From Mucilaginibacter psychrotolerans (GTDB lineage: Bacteria > Bacteroidota > Bacteroidia > Sphingobacteriales > Sphingobacteriaceae), in NCBI RefSeq assembly GCF_004519315.1, contig NZ_SOZE01000032.1, positions 1 through 62,795 of the forward strand: a stretch of 62,795 nucleotides of DNA. The letters run 5' to 3'. Numbering within the stretch: the first letter of the stretch is position 1; each line of letters opens with the position of its first letter. Below, one piece after another: positions 7,944 through 18,200 of this stretch. The position numbers and the translations under genes are program-made. A model generated the notes under the pieces. The model was not told the DNA's origin and searched no databases. It was given only the letters and a program-made list of their open reading frames with translations.

Positions 7944-8672
7944 TTACTTCCCCGTCACCCCCACAATCACACCAAACTCTCCATCCAACTGCACCCAATT
8001 TTTCTCAGGCAGGTAAGCCCTCGATACGAAGCCATCCAGATACAACGCATTCTTGCAGCCTTGTTTTTTAAAGTAATCAGCGAAATCGTAGAAGTTGACG
8101 GGTTGTTTGGATAGCACGAATATCAACGTACCATCGGGCAGGATGCCTACGCCGTTGCGGATATTTTTATTTAGCGAGCCTTCTTTTAAAGCCGGATGTA
8201 TTTGCCCGTTGATGACCAGCATCGGACCTGATTGCGTGGCATACTTTATTTTGCCATTATCTTTAAAATCCGCCGTGGTACAGATAGCTGCGGTATTATC
8301 CGTGGTGATGTAAAATACGCCGTTAGGTTTGAGGTAGAAATTGCCGCTCCCGCTGGTAGTATCTAATGGCGATAAGGTGACTTTATTTTGAATATATAAG
8401 CCTACCGGCGAACCATCCGGCTTATACATGCCGCCGTTCGTGGCGAATAATAATTTTTTCTTTTCCTTTTCGACAGCCGTTTTAAGGTTCTGGATGCTAC
8501 GGTAGTTTAGCCCATCCGCATCTCGCCAGTAGAGTTTTAGCTCCGGCTTCTTTGGGTTCACCCGGTAGGTGAGGAAAGTGTCATTATCTTGCGTAAAAGC
8601 AAAGGCTGCTGCCGCTGCTAACAGCAATATAATTGTGGATAAGAAAATCCTGCTTCGTTTCATCTCATCCAC
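7944..8672 (-). CDS. Secreted phosphodiester-glycosidase-family protein (DUF2233)
   Basis: This 242-residue protein has an N-terminal hydrophobic signal or anchor (about 8-26) and the NAGPA/DUF2233 fold. Recognisable segments are LLFATNGGMYKPDGSPVGL near 75-93, FYITTDNTAA, QSGPMLVINGQIHP near 146 and the C-terminal CKNALYLDGFVSRAYL near 205. The family includes phosphodiester glycosidases that remove a sugar from a phosphodiester (uncovering enzyme) and related envelope proteins such as YigE; the substrate here is unknown. It ends only 17 bases from the uvrA stop region and runs the same way as uvrA, so readthrough from uvrA is possible. Confidence 0.82.
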   Translation of the reverse strand: MDEMKRSRIFLSTIILLLAAAAAFAFTQDNDTFLTYRVNPKKPELKLYWRDADGLNYRSIQNLKTAVEKEKKKLLFATNGGMYKPDGSPVGLYIQNKVTLSPLDTTSGSGNFYLKPNGVFYITTDNTAAICTTADFKDNGKIKYATQSGPMLVINGQIHPALKEGSLNKNIRNGVGILPDGTLIFVLSKQPVNFYDFADYFKKQGCKNALYLDGFVSRAYLPEKNWVQLDGEFGVIVGVTGK

Positions 8673-8689
8673 AATATAGCGGTTATCCT

Positions 8690-11536
8690 TTATTTTATCC
8701 CCATTTCCTTTTTCAGGAACTGCCCTGTGAAGCTATCCTTCACCTTGCACAGGCCTTCTGGCGTGCCGCTGAAGAGGATTTTACCACCGCCCGAGCCACC
8801 TTCAGGTCCAAGGTCTATCACGTGGTCTACCACTTTGATAACATCGAGGTTGTGCTCTATCACCAGTACGGTATTGCCTTTGTCAACCAGTTGATTTATT
8901 ACGCCCAGCAGTACATTGATATCCTCGAAGTGCAGGCCGGTTGTTGGCTCATCCAGTATGTAGAAGGTATTGCCGGTGTCTTTTTTAGAAAGCTCGGTAG
9001 CCAGCTTTACGCGTTGCGCCTCGCCGCCCGATAGGGTGGTTGACGACTGGCCCAAAGTAATATACCCCAAACCCACATCAAACAAGGTTTTTACCTTACG
9101 GTAGATTGCAGGGATATGCTCGAAGAATGGCGTAGCATCTTCAATGCTCATATCCAGCACATCGCTGATGGATTTGCCGCGGTAGCGCACTTCCAGCGTT
9201 TCACGGTTGTAACGGCGACCACCGCATTCTTCGCAGGGCACTTGTACATCAGGCAAAAAGTTCATCTCTATTACCTTTTGGCCCGCACCCTGGCAGGTTT
9301 CGCAACGGCCACCTTTCACGTTGAACGAGAACCTACCGGGCTTATACCCCCGTATGCGCGACTCGGGCAGGGCCACAAACAGGTTGCGGATATCCGAGAA
9401 TACACCTGTATAAGTAGCCGGGTTGCTCCTTGGCGTGCGACCAATCGGGGTTTGGTCTATCTCAATTACTTTGTCTATATGCTCAAGTCCCTCAATTTTA
9501 TCGTAAGGGAGCGGCGTTTTTTTGGCGCGAAAGAAGTGATGATTCAGTATCGGATACAGCGTTTCGGTTATCAAACTTGATTTACCGCTGCCCGATACCC
9601 CGGTAACCCCAATCAGTTTCCCCAGAGGAAAATCGGCCGACACTTTCTTTAAGTTATGCCCGGTAGCTTTTTTAAGGCTCAGGGTTTTACCGTTGCCTTC
9701 GCGGCGTTTGTTGGGGATGGCAATCTCACGTTCACCATTTATATATTGTGTGGTGAGCGTATGGTGAGCCATTAGCTCCGCCGGGGTGCCTTGCGCTACT
9801 ATCTGCCCGCCGTGTACGCCGGCTGCCGGGCCCATGTCTATCACATGGTCGGCCTCCAGGATCATATCCTTATCGTGCTCAACCACCAGTACAGTATTGC
9901 CCAGGTCACGCAGGTTTTTGAGGGCATTTATCAGCCGCTCGTTATCGCGCTGGTGCAGGCCGATGCTCGGTTCATCCAAAATGTACATCACGTTCATCAG
10001 CTGCGAACCTATCTGGGTAGCCAGCCGGATGCGTTGCGCCTCGCCACCAGAGAGGGTTTTGGCTGTGCGATCTAGTGTTAAATAACTCAAACCCACGTCC
10101 AACAGAAAGCCGATGCGGGCGCGGATCTCTTTCAGTATCTCCTTGGCAATCACGTTCTGGCGTTCGCTCAGGCGGTCTTCCAGGCCATCGTACCACTTGC
10201 TGAGGGTGGTGATATCCATAGTAGCCAGCTCGAAGATATTCTTCTCATCTACCTTAAAATGAAGCGATTCCTTCTTTAGCCTTGCGCCATCGCAGGTAGG
10301 GCAGGTGCGAAGTACGCGGTAGTTCTCCATATCGTCCATCCCTTCGTCGTTACGGCGTTCCTGCTGCTCTTCCAGCATACGGATGATGCCATCGAAGGTG
10401 AGCTGGTAGTTCTGTACGTTCCACTTGTTGTATTCAACGGCAACGCTGATGGTATCCGGCGCGCCGTTCAGGATGATATCCAGCTGCTCGCGGGTTAGTT
10501 TTTCTATTGGGGTTGTAAGGCTGAACTCGTATTTCTTCGCTAAAGCCTTCAGTACCTGGAATATCCAGGTTTCGCGGTATTCGCCAATAGGGGCGAGGCC
10601 GCCATTGGTGATGCTGAGCTTAGGGTTGGGGATAACCGATGCTTCGTCCACTTCGAAGATATAACCCAGGCCGTTGCACTTTTCGCAGGCACCGTAGGGC
10701 GAGTTGAACGAGAAGGTATTAGGCTGCGGCTCATCGTAGGATATACCCGATACCGGGTCCATCAGATACTTGCTGAAGTAGGCCACATTATTATCCTTAT
10801 CCGCAATGCGGATGATGCCCTTGGCTATTTTAAGTGCCTGTTGTACAGATTGATAAAGGCGTTTGCTATCATCCTCTGTTACCACCAGGCGATCTACGAT
10901 GATGTCGATATCGTGTATCTTATAGCGATCTACCTGCATTTTGGGTTCGATATCGGCGATAGCGCCGTCGATGTACACCTTCAGGAAACCCTGCTTGCGT
11001 ATCTGCTCGAACAGTTCGCGGTAGTGGCCTTTACGGGCTTTTACCACGGGGGCCATAATGTTAACCGGCTGACCCTGAAACTTTTCCATAATGGTGCGCA
11101 GGATCTGGTCCTCGCTCATTCGCTCCATTTTTTCGCCGGTGGTGTAGCTGTAGGCATCGCCTGCACGGGCGAAAAGCAGACGCATAAAATCGTAGATTTC
11201 GGTAATGGTACCTACCGTACTGCGGGGGTTTTTGCTGGTGGTTTTTTGCTCGATGGCAATCACCGGACTAAGACCGCTAACCTTGTCAACGTCAGGGCGT
11301 TCCATGCCACCCATGAACTGGCGCGAGTAGGCCGAAAACGTTTCCATATACCTGCGCTGACCCTCCGCATAGATGGTATCGAAGGCCAATGAACTCTTGC
11401 CGCTGCCGCTTAACCCGGTGATTACCACCAGTTTATTGCGCGGGAACGACACGTCTATATTTTTGAGGTTATGCACCCGGGCACCGTACACTTCTACTTC
11501 GCTTTGCTCGCCCAGGTCTATTGTTTTTTCGCTCAT
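8690..11536 (-). CDS. uvrA: Excinuclease ABC subunit A
   Basis: This is the damage-recognition ATPase of nucleotide excision repair. The 948-residue protein has two ABC modules with Walker A motifs (GLSGSGKSSLAFDTIYAEGQ near 40; GVSGSGKSSLITETL near 640). Each module has its ABC signature (TLSGGEAQR) and Walker B (YILDEPSIGLHQRD and YILDEPTTGLHFED). Cysteine-pair zinc modules (CEKCNGLG with CPTCDGAR, and CETCQGAG with CEECGGRR) are all present. Length is normal for Bacteroidota UvrA. It runs convergent to nothing on its 3' side, followed by the DUF2233 gene on the same strand. Confidence 0.98.
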   Translation of the reverse strand: MSEKTIDLGEQSEVEVYGARVHNLKNIDVSFPRNKLVVITGLSGSGKSSLAFDTIYAEGQRRYMETFSAYSRQFMGGMERPDVDKVSGLSPVIAIEQKTTSKNPRSTVGTITEIYDFMRLLFARAGDAYSYTTGEKMERMSEDQILRTIMEKFQGQPVNIMAPVVKARKGHYRELFEQIRKQGFLKVYIDGAIADIEPKMQVDRYKIHDIDIIVDRLVVTEDDSKRLYQSVQQALKIAKGIIRIADKDNNVAYFSKYLMDPVSGISYDEPQPNTFSFNSPYGACEKCNGLGYIFEVDEASVIPNPKLSITNGGLAPIGEYRETWIFQVLKALAKKYEFSLTTPIEKLTREQLDIILNGAPDTISVAVEYNKWNVQNYQLTFDGIIRMLEEQQERRNDEGMDDMENYRVLRTCPTCDGARLKKESLHFKVDEKNIFELATMDITTLSKWYDGLEDRLSERQNVIAKEILKEIRARIGFLLDVGLSYLTLDRTAKTLSGGEAQRIRLATQIGSQLMNVMYILDEPSIGLHQRDNERLINALKNLRDLGNTVLVVEHDKDMILEADHVIDMGPAAGVHGGQIVAQGTPAELMAHHTLTTQYINGEREIAIPNKRREGNGKTLSLKKATGHNLKKVSADFPLGKLIGVTGVSGSGKSSLITETLYPILNHHFFRAKKTPLPYDKIEGLEHIDKVIEIDQTPIGRTPRSNPATYTGVFSDIRNLFVALPESRIRGYKPGRFSFNVKGGRCETCQGAGQKVIEMNFLPDVQVPCEECGGRRYNRETLEVRYRGKSISDVLDMSIEDATPFFEHIPAIYRKVKTLFDVGLGYITLGQSSTTLSGGEAQRVKLATELSKKDTGNTFYILDEPTTGLHFEDINVLLGVINQLVDKGNTVLVIEHNLDVIKVVDHVIDLGPEGGSGGGKILFSGTPEGLCKVKDSFTGQFLKKEMGIK

Positions 11537-12281
11537 ATATGCTTCAAGGAAACGTATAAGACAGCCACGCGTTTGCGCAGGCCGCGTTTATACTAAAAAT
11601 TTTCGCAAATATATGCAAAACAAGCGGTGTTTCATACGGTTAGCACCGGCGCGAATGGTGGTTTTATGTAAAATTTTAGGTTGGCTTGCCCAATAAAAGC
11701 CTCTGTTTTTTGGTGCCTTGTTTGTCGGGAATTATTTATGGAAATGTTTGGTCGGCCACCTGAAATCAGATCCGTTCCGTGAAAATTAACCAAGCTGGTT
11801 TTAGGCTTTTTCGCACTGGGCGGCCTGGAAAAACCTTAAAAAATCTGTGTTTTTCTGTGATTTTTCGGTGCTTTTCTGTGGTTTTTATTGCTGACCAAAA
11901 AATTGCCATTTTACAGGTTCGGCGATGGTTTTCCAGGAAATTCCAGCTTGGTTTGGATTAGTAGAATACAATTATATCGGTCTGCTCATTGCCGCAGGGG
12001 CTATTACTTTTGCTGCGCCAAAAGTAACAAAAGCGCTTTCAGCAATTAGGCTTCTTTGCCGCACTTGGCCTTTGCCCTGCAATCCGGGCAGAACCACGGG
12101 CTGTGAACATTGCCCCTCGCTGCGCCGCTCAATGCCCCCGCTTCAGCAAAATTCACTATGCCCCTGCAGCCGCACAGCCCACCACGTTCTGCCCGCTTTC
12201 GGCCGAAGCTTGGCTGCTGATGGTGTCTGAACCATGATTTTTTTGATTAAAGGATGACCTGATCTATTTCGGCTTTTCTCT
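11537..12281. other. Intergenic region with a TTACTTTTG hairpin and G/C-rich repeat-like stretch
   Basis: No credible gene is seen in this 745-base gap upstream of uvrA. A perfect 9-bp inverted repeat, TTACTTTTG (12004-12012) with CAAAAGTAA (12019-12027), is followed by about 200 bases of G/C-rich sequence that lacks codon bias in any frame. The string CCCCTGCAGCCGCACA (12164-12179) recurs in the intergenic repeat near 28173, so this is probably a dispersed repeat. The uvrA promoter should lie within about 100 bases of 11536; a minus-strand TATATTTG is present near 11610. Confidence 0.5.
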
Positions 12282-13190
12282 TTAGGCTGAAGCTGCTTCG
12301 CTTACCGCTTTCGCCTTCAAAAGCAATTGCGCATTAAACACCAGCACCGCCATAAAGATGATGCAATAGGCTGCAAGCTGCAGGGTGCTGATGTGCTCGT
12401 GGTAAACCACATTGGCCAGCACGAACGCGATGATGGGGTTGATGTTGAGCAGCATGCCCACGGTGGAGGAGTTGAGTCCCTTGAGGGCGTAGAGGTTCAG
12501 GAACAGGGGGATGATGGTAAACGCTACGGCGATCACTTCTATATACACCCAAAAGTGGGTTTCGGTAGGTACGGGGCCGCTATAGGCCGGGTAAAAGGGC
12601 AGCAGCAAAATGGCCGACAGCACAATGTGGAACGTGAGCAAAATAAACTTATCGAAGCCGGTATTCTTACGCTGGCTCACCAGGTACAGGGCATACGTAA
12701 GGCCGATGATGATGCCGTACACCATATCCATCATATCGGCGTAGGATAACAGCAGGCAGCCGGCAATGCTTAGCGCTACCGCCGCCCATTGAGGTTTGCT
12801 CAGCTTCTCGTGCAGCAGGAAGAAGGCCAGGAGGGTGGTTAAGATAGGGCAAACCAAATAAGCCAGCGACGTTGCCTTAATGCTGACATGGTTGAGCACA
12901 TAAATAAACGAGAACCAGTTGATATTTAAAAACACGCTGCCGCCTATGTTGAGCAGCATCACGCTGCGTTTTTGCGCGGCGGGCAGCGCCTTATACCTCG
13001 CCACCGCATCGGCCAGGGCCTTACGCTTAAACAGCGCGGTTATCAGCAGCATGAGTATGGCGCAGCTAAAAATGCGGTAAAACAAAATATCCACCGACGC
13101 ATAGGCCTTAAGCGGTTTAAGCACCAGGCTAAAAAAGCCCCAGGTGGCGTATGCGCTTATAGCGGCCAGGTAATATTTTGCGTTTTTCAA
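12282..13190 (-). CDS. rarD: RarD-like EamA-family drug/metabolite transporter
   Basis: This inner-membrane protein has about ten predicted membrane helices arranged as two EamA repeats. The N-terminus KYYLAAISAYATWGFFSLVLKPL and the later LNINWFSFIYVLNH and GLNSSTVGMLLNINPIIAF are characteristic of RarD-type permeases. The substrate is not known. The frame is open to an ATG at 13247 (321 aa), but the family normally begins at the MKNAKYYLAA-like position, which here is a TTG at 13190 (302 aa), so I use that start; the upstream extension has no membrane or signal character. Confidence 0.82.
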   Translation of the reverse strand: MKNAKYYLAAISAYATWGFFSLVLKPLKAYASVDILFYRIFSCAILMLLITALFKRKALADAVARYKALPAAQKRSVMLLNIGGSVFLNINWFSFIYVLNHVSIKATSLAYLVCPILTTLLAFFLLHEKLSKPQWAAVALSIAGCLLLSYADMMDMVYGIIIGLTYALYLVSQRKNTGFDKFILLTFHIVLSAILLLPFYPAYSGPVPTETHFWVYIEVIAVAFTIIPLFLNLYALKGLNSSTVGMLLNINPIIAFVLANVVYHEHISTLQLAAYCIIFMAVLVFNAQLLLKAKAVSEAASA

Positions 13191-13520
13191 ATTGCGGCTT
13201 TTGGGGTGCGCGCAAATATCTGCAAAAACGAAGGGTACTAAAGCCACGGGATTGTTAAAATCGGGGATTTTGCCATGGGGTAATTACAGGCTGGTGCGCA
13301 GGAGGATATGGCTACAACCGCCGTCCGCGAAAAGGTGGGAGATGCTCATTACGGTTTATGAAAAGCAAGGGCTGGTGCTTGGGTTAGGGTAGCCCCGCCA
13401 GCCTGTTTTAGGCTGTTATGGGGATTAGGTGGGAGGGGGGCTTCGCCAGTTCTTTTTTTCGCAGCCGTTAAACCCCCGGGGCCCGGTGACCTCTAAGAGA
13501 AACTAATCAGCCTCATCTCT

Positions 13521-13880
13521 ATGAAAAAACTTTTCCTTTTGCCCGCCCTGGCTTTGCTGCCCTGCCTGGCCATGGCCCAAACCGACACACTGAAAACCGG
13601 CACCGCCCCGCTAATTGCCACCAGCAAAGCCACCGAACAATACGCCTCCATTTTGCCCAGAAACAAGTTTATGAGCAGCCGCATCACCCTGTTGGTAGAA
13701 GGTATGCCCGAAGCCAGTACTTACGACAAAGAACTGCTCGACGATAGGCGCCAGCCCATGGTTTTCGATAACGTGGTAGATGCACTCAACTATATGGCCC
13801 GCCAGGGCTGGCTGTATGTGAATACCTATGCCGACGACCACGGCATACATTACCTGCTACGTCGCCCGATCGTTAAATAA
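13521..13880 (+). CDS. Small secreted protein of unknown function
   Basis: This 119-residue ORF has a clear signal peptide (MKKLFLLPALALLPCLAMAQ, cleavage after AMA-Q) and a mature part of about 99 residues ending in GIHYLLRRPIVK. The segment VVDALNYMARQGWLYVNTYA resembles the helix-strand unit of small Bacteroidota periplasmic proteins whose gene copies are often annotated hypothetical. It stands alone between the transporter and the defence island, preceded by ATCTCT rather than a strong ribosome binding site. I do not recognise the family and assign no function. Confidence 0.7.
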   Translation: MKKLFLLPALALLPCLAMAQTDTLKTGTAPLIATSKATEQYASILPRNKFMSSRITLLVEGMPEASTYDKELLDDRRQPMVFDNVVDALNYMARQGWLYVNTYADDHGIHYLLRRPIVK

Positions 13881-14024
13881 CCAAACAGATTGCTGCGCTA
13901 AATACTTTATGCCGCTGGTGTTAGCGGGCTTTCCGCTGCTATCGGGTTTAGGGGGGAGGGGTTGTGCGGGGAAATTGGCAATGTCACGAGCATCTACGCT
14001 CTTGACTTTACGCTGAAAAACCTG

Positions 14025-14957
14025 TTACCCTCTAAATACATTTGAGTTATGCCATTCAATATATTGAGTATTTGGCCGATCAATAATTTTGGTGGGAACA
14101 GTCAGAAGTTCTTTTCCGTGGTACTGATAATATTCTTTTCCGTTTAAAAATTCTTCTTTAATTCTATTGCTAACTTCCACTTTTAAGTCAGTTGTAATAG
14201 TTAAATATCCAGAATCGAACAGCTTATGAATATCCGAGCGTAACAGTATTCCATTAGATGTAGCATGAGGTCCGTCCTTTGAAAACGATTTTATATGTGC
14301 ACTTTCTAATACCGGCAATGTTTTCTCACCAGTTATAGAGCATTTCCTTTGGTAAGCGTCAGTCACTAATACTCTAAAAGCTCCTTGACCCAACCTGATT
14401 TTTGATAGCACGTTACCATATCTGGCTTCCGGCTCTTTTACCATAAATTGGTTTTCTTCAGGAATACGATTATCAAGGTATTTGCTAAGTAGCAGGTCGA
14501 CCTTGCTCCACAACTTTTGTCCAATCTCTTCTTCAGTTGAGTAAGTTTTACCTTGAACAATACTCTTAGACCAGTTTTCCGGGACTTCAATCCAATCCTC
14601 GGTTTCAAAAAATATCGGATCGGTTAATACAATACATCCAATTTGAGGATTAACGTCCGTTTTATTTCCACGGTAACTAATTATCTTCTTCCTAAAATCG
14701 TCGTAGCTGGCGCATCCATTTCTTTCTCCGAATGCTTCCCAAGCTACCGAGATAGGCAAAAACGTATGGCTGGAAAAGAAGCCCATCCCCCCAATAACAT
14801 TTAAGGGCGCCTTTAATTTAAAAAGGAACGGCGCTCCTGGATTCAACGCCTTAAAATTCAAGCTACCCCCTGGCTGCCAAAAGTTTATATCTTCCGGGTT
14901 GATTATACTTAGATAGCGATACCAACTATTGTCTGTAACTCCTAAATAAAAATCCAT
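14025..14957 (-). CDS. HNH endonuclease, probable restriction/defence nuclease
   Basis: This 310-residue protein has a C-terminal HNH domain. A zinc-type start RKCSITGEK at 204-212 is followed by AHIKSF with His221, then Asn235 and DIHKLFD with His244, as in HNH_2-type nucleases. The N-terminal 170 residues (YLGVTDNSWYRYLS, then FKLKAPLNVIGGMGFF at about 46-61) look like the PUA/EVE-like reader half found in modification-dependent restriction enzymes; that assignment is inference. No methyltransferase partner is present, which fits a stand-alone modified-DNA nuclease. It is A/T-rich and lies divergent from the NACHT gene with a 323-base gap. Confidence 0.82.
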   Translation of the reverse strand: MDFYLGVTDNSWYRYLSIINPEDINFWQPGGSLNFKALNPGAPFLFKLKAPLNVIGGMGFFSSHTFLPISVAWEAFGERNGCASYDDFRKKIISYRGNKTDVNPQIGCIVLTDPIFFETEDWIEVPENWSKSIVQGKTYSTEEEIGQKLWSKVDLLLSKYLDNRIPEENQFMVKEPEARYGNVLSKIRLGQGAFRVLVTDAYQRKCSITGEKTLPVLESAHIKSFSKDGPHATSNGILLRSDIHKLFDSGYLTITTDLKVEVSNRIKEEFLNGKEYYQYHGKELLTVPTKIIDRPNTQYIEWHNSNVFRG

Positions 14958-15280
14958 ATCGTGAAATTATGAATTTGAATTAGGAATATTATGACAATAT
15001 GTATTCTAATCTACCACAGTCTGGCGCGAGGTTCAGCGGTGGGAAAGTGCGGGGGCGTACTAGTGACTCTCTCTACGTTGCTTTGCCGTTTGGCTATTGA
15101 TTAATACCTACTAAGTGGTTAGGTATACCGCGCTGCATGGCTAGCGCTTCATACTGACGCCAAGCAGGCGAAGCTTACGCCTTTTCAAGTTGACGTTACG
15201 AATGAAATCAACTCGTTTTGTTTAAAACATTGTAATTTGTATCATTGATTAAATATAACCGATAATCAGTCACAAACTAG
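14958..15280. other. Divergent intergenic region of the defence island
   Basis: This 323-base gap between the HNH gene (leftward) and the NACHT gene (rightward) holds no gene. A hairpin ATACCTA / TAGGTAT occurs around 15104-15126, and a G/C-rich stretch (15019-15060) contrasts with the A/T-rich genes on each side. Both promoters must lie here. No exact TTTG-N19-TAnnTTTG pair is evident on the plus strand. Confidence 0.4.
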
Positions 15281-18200
15281 ATGACAGAGAGAGAGCAGCG
15301 ACTCATAAAATATTTTGTAGATGTAAACGATGTCGAAATTCCAAATGGTGGTGGGATTCAACGGATTGATGCCTTGATTTCTGATTTGACATCTTGCGTG
15401 AAGCTGTTGTTTTTGTTCATTGACAGCAAAGAGAATGATACTTCCCTCGCTAGGTTGAAAGATGACTTTGAAAAAAACTACAATATTCTCTTGGAGGGGA
15501 ATATAGAAGAATTACCAATGGCCCTAGAGGGCCTAGCACAGAAATTTGAAAGCTTTCTTAAAAAGGTTGGGTATTTTAGGTATAAAGGCCGAGATGAGTG
15601 GACTGGAACGTCCACTCACGAGGGGATTCGAAATTCAACATTTAAAAATTTATGTGACGGAAAACTTGTGGCTAAGCGCAGTGCTCCACGTGGTACAAGC
15701 GCCAATAATTTATCAGAACGTCTATTGGACAATACAGGGATTACCTACACTTTTGCCGAATTCGTTCGCATAGAGCTTCGAAATAGGGTACATCAATCAC
15801 CCAAATATCCTCGTCGAATTTTGGTGACTTGGACGGAGTATATATTGTTGAGTTATTTATTGGTGATTCAGGATAATAAACTGCTTTTGTCCGAACGGTT
15901 GCTCACTGAATTTCAATCAAAGGAAAAATTAAATGGCTACTTTTCCAAGTGGCAGAACCGATATATACAAACACTTTTTGTAGAGCAAAACCGCAACGAC
16001 TTGGCTGGTCTGTCGCCCCACATTATTGAAACGGACTGGGATGTCCATGATCGAGGGCAAACTTTTATCCCTAAACAAGGCAAGATACTGGATATTTTGA
16101 CAGATAACCATAAGTTGGTTATCGTAGGTGATCCTGGACTAGGTAAAACAACAACTTTGCAATTCCTCGGCTATCACCTTTCACTTTCGGCCAAGAATCT
16201 ACCCCTCTACTTTCCGCTTAGGGATTTTATACCAAATCAAGATTTGATTCAACAAATCGCCTCTTACGCAGAGTTGGAATTGGCGGAACTTACTGATTAT
16301 AAAAGTCCCGGCAACTTGATATTTTTGCTAGACGGACTCAACGAAGTTTTAATTCGAGCTGATTCAGTTGGCTTAAAAAATCAAATTAAGTCGTTGATTA
16401 GAACCTTTGACCAGTGTTTTTTTGTTATTACAACTCGCCCGGCCGCTTATAGAAATGACTTTAATATTCCCGTATTTGAGTTACAGGCACTAACTGACCA
16501 AGAGATTATTGAATTCATACAGAAAAATTTCGCAACCTCAGCTTTTGGACTGATTGATGAACTGGAGAAGCATAAGAAATTAAAAGAACTTTGTCGCAAC
16601 CCATTAATTCTCTATTTTCTTTGTTCGCTTGCCGCACACCCGCCAATTTCAATTCCGGCAAACAAAGGTCAATTAATAAAAACCTTTATCGATAATATTT
16701 TAAAAAGAGAGCGAAATAAAAATATAGAATTTGATGAGTTTAAATTCTTTAATTACCTAAGTGCTATCGGTATTCGGACGAGAATAGATAAACGTGTAAG
16801 CTTTGATATGTTGTATTTGGTTGATGTCATAGATTCGGTAGCAGCAAAATTGGAACCAGCAACAGACCGGCTAAAAGTTGTCGCATGGCTTGTTGATGCC
16901 GGGTTATTAGTCCAAAATGACAAACAGCTTAGTTTTACCCATGAGTTGTACCAAGAATACTTCGCTGCGGAGGGTCTTTTAAAAGAATCCTTGAGCCAGT
17001 CGAAACTGCAAGAGTTAGAAAATTCTTCCGATTGGGAACAACCCATAATTTTGTATTCAGGCTTGGTGCCAAATCCCAGTGCGTTTATTAGTGATTTATC
17101 TGAAAGAAATCCAATTCTCGCTATTAAATGTTATGAAAACACAGTTGTCGATGACGCACAACTCCGTTCAACGATAATTTCAAACGCCTTTAAAAACTCC
17201 GGCCAAGTTCAACAGATTCAAATTGCATCTGATGGGTTGATGGCCTTAACAAGACTGGGTGAGTTTAGCTTAATTAATGAGTCGCTCGAATCAAGTGTAC
17301 TCAATCACGGTGAGATTGTTTTTAGGTTACTTGGCCAAATTGCAGCAGTTCTTGTTAAAAGAATTGATTTCAATTATTTAGTTGATTTCATAAAAATTGT
17401 ACTTCGAATTAATCAATCTTTTCTGCCGTCAATTGTTAGAAACCTTCAAAAGCGAGAGCCAGAACAAATTATAGAAATTAGGGATGGGCTTTTAACAGTA
17501 TTTAGGCCCTACTTGTTTTCGGGACTCGAAGGGGCTTTTGTTTTCCGTTTTTTTATTTTGACAGGTATTGATAACCCGTCTATCGTGGGCCGAGCTGATT
17601 TAGAAGAGTTTTGCCTTAAACTTTGTAAGCAGAGCAATGAATATGTGCTACAAAACAAAAATAGCGCATGGAATTTAATTAGGCATTTTGGCCTTTATTT
17701 TGACGATATATATATTAAAAAGGTTCTATCCTTCCTTATTGATGGTCAAAAACCTAATCATTTATTTATTAAGCAACTTTCCGATCATAACCCCGCGTTG
17801 ACAGATTTTATTATTAGTAAATGTTTAAACTCAAATAATATCAGTAGTCAATGTGTGGGCATAGTAATTGCAACACAAATTGGCAAGAAGCCAGAATATC
17901 ATGAAGACATGGTTAAGCTTCGTGTGTTTCGTGATCCGGAGAGAATGAAGTTGCTAAGGAACTCTACCGATAATAAAGAGATGGGAGATCGTATTTCAGT
18001 AATTTACAACCGTGAACAGGCTTATTTATCGCTCATCGATATCGACACCAATAATCGTAAATACAGGTGTCGCGTAACCGATATATCAGCTGAGGGATTA
18101 ACGATAAAATCGAAACACCCTCGGTTTTCAGGGACAATACGTACTGCAGAAAGAGTTGTTAAAAATGTAAAATTAGAACAGTATTTGAACGTACAGGTCG

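Noticed and set aside
10841..11392. A 183-codon plus-strand frame inside uvrA
   Set aside because: It is antisense to conserved uvrA sequence, including the first Walker A region.
11925..12230. Plus-strand frame of 101 codons upstream of the RarD-like gene
   Set aside because: It covers the TTACTTTTG hairpin and a repeat-like G/C-rich stretch shared with 28173; no ribosome binding site or family match.
15160..15240. Possible tRNA or attachment site at the defence island edge
   Set aside because: No cloverleaf or T-loop consensus could be found, and no direct repeat pair flanking the island is visible.
15773..15800. HEPN RNase motif in the NACHT protein
   Set aside because: The RNRVH spacing is Rx3H, not Rx4-6H, so it is not called as a domain; only mentioned as a weak hint.
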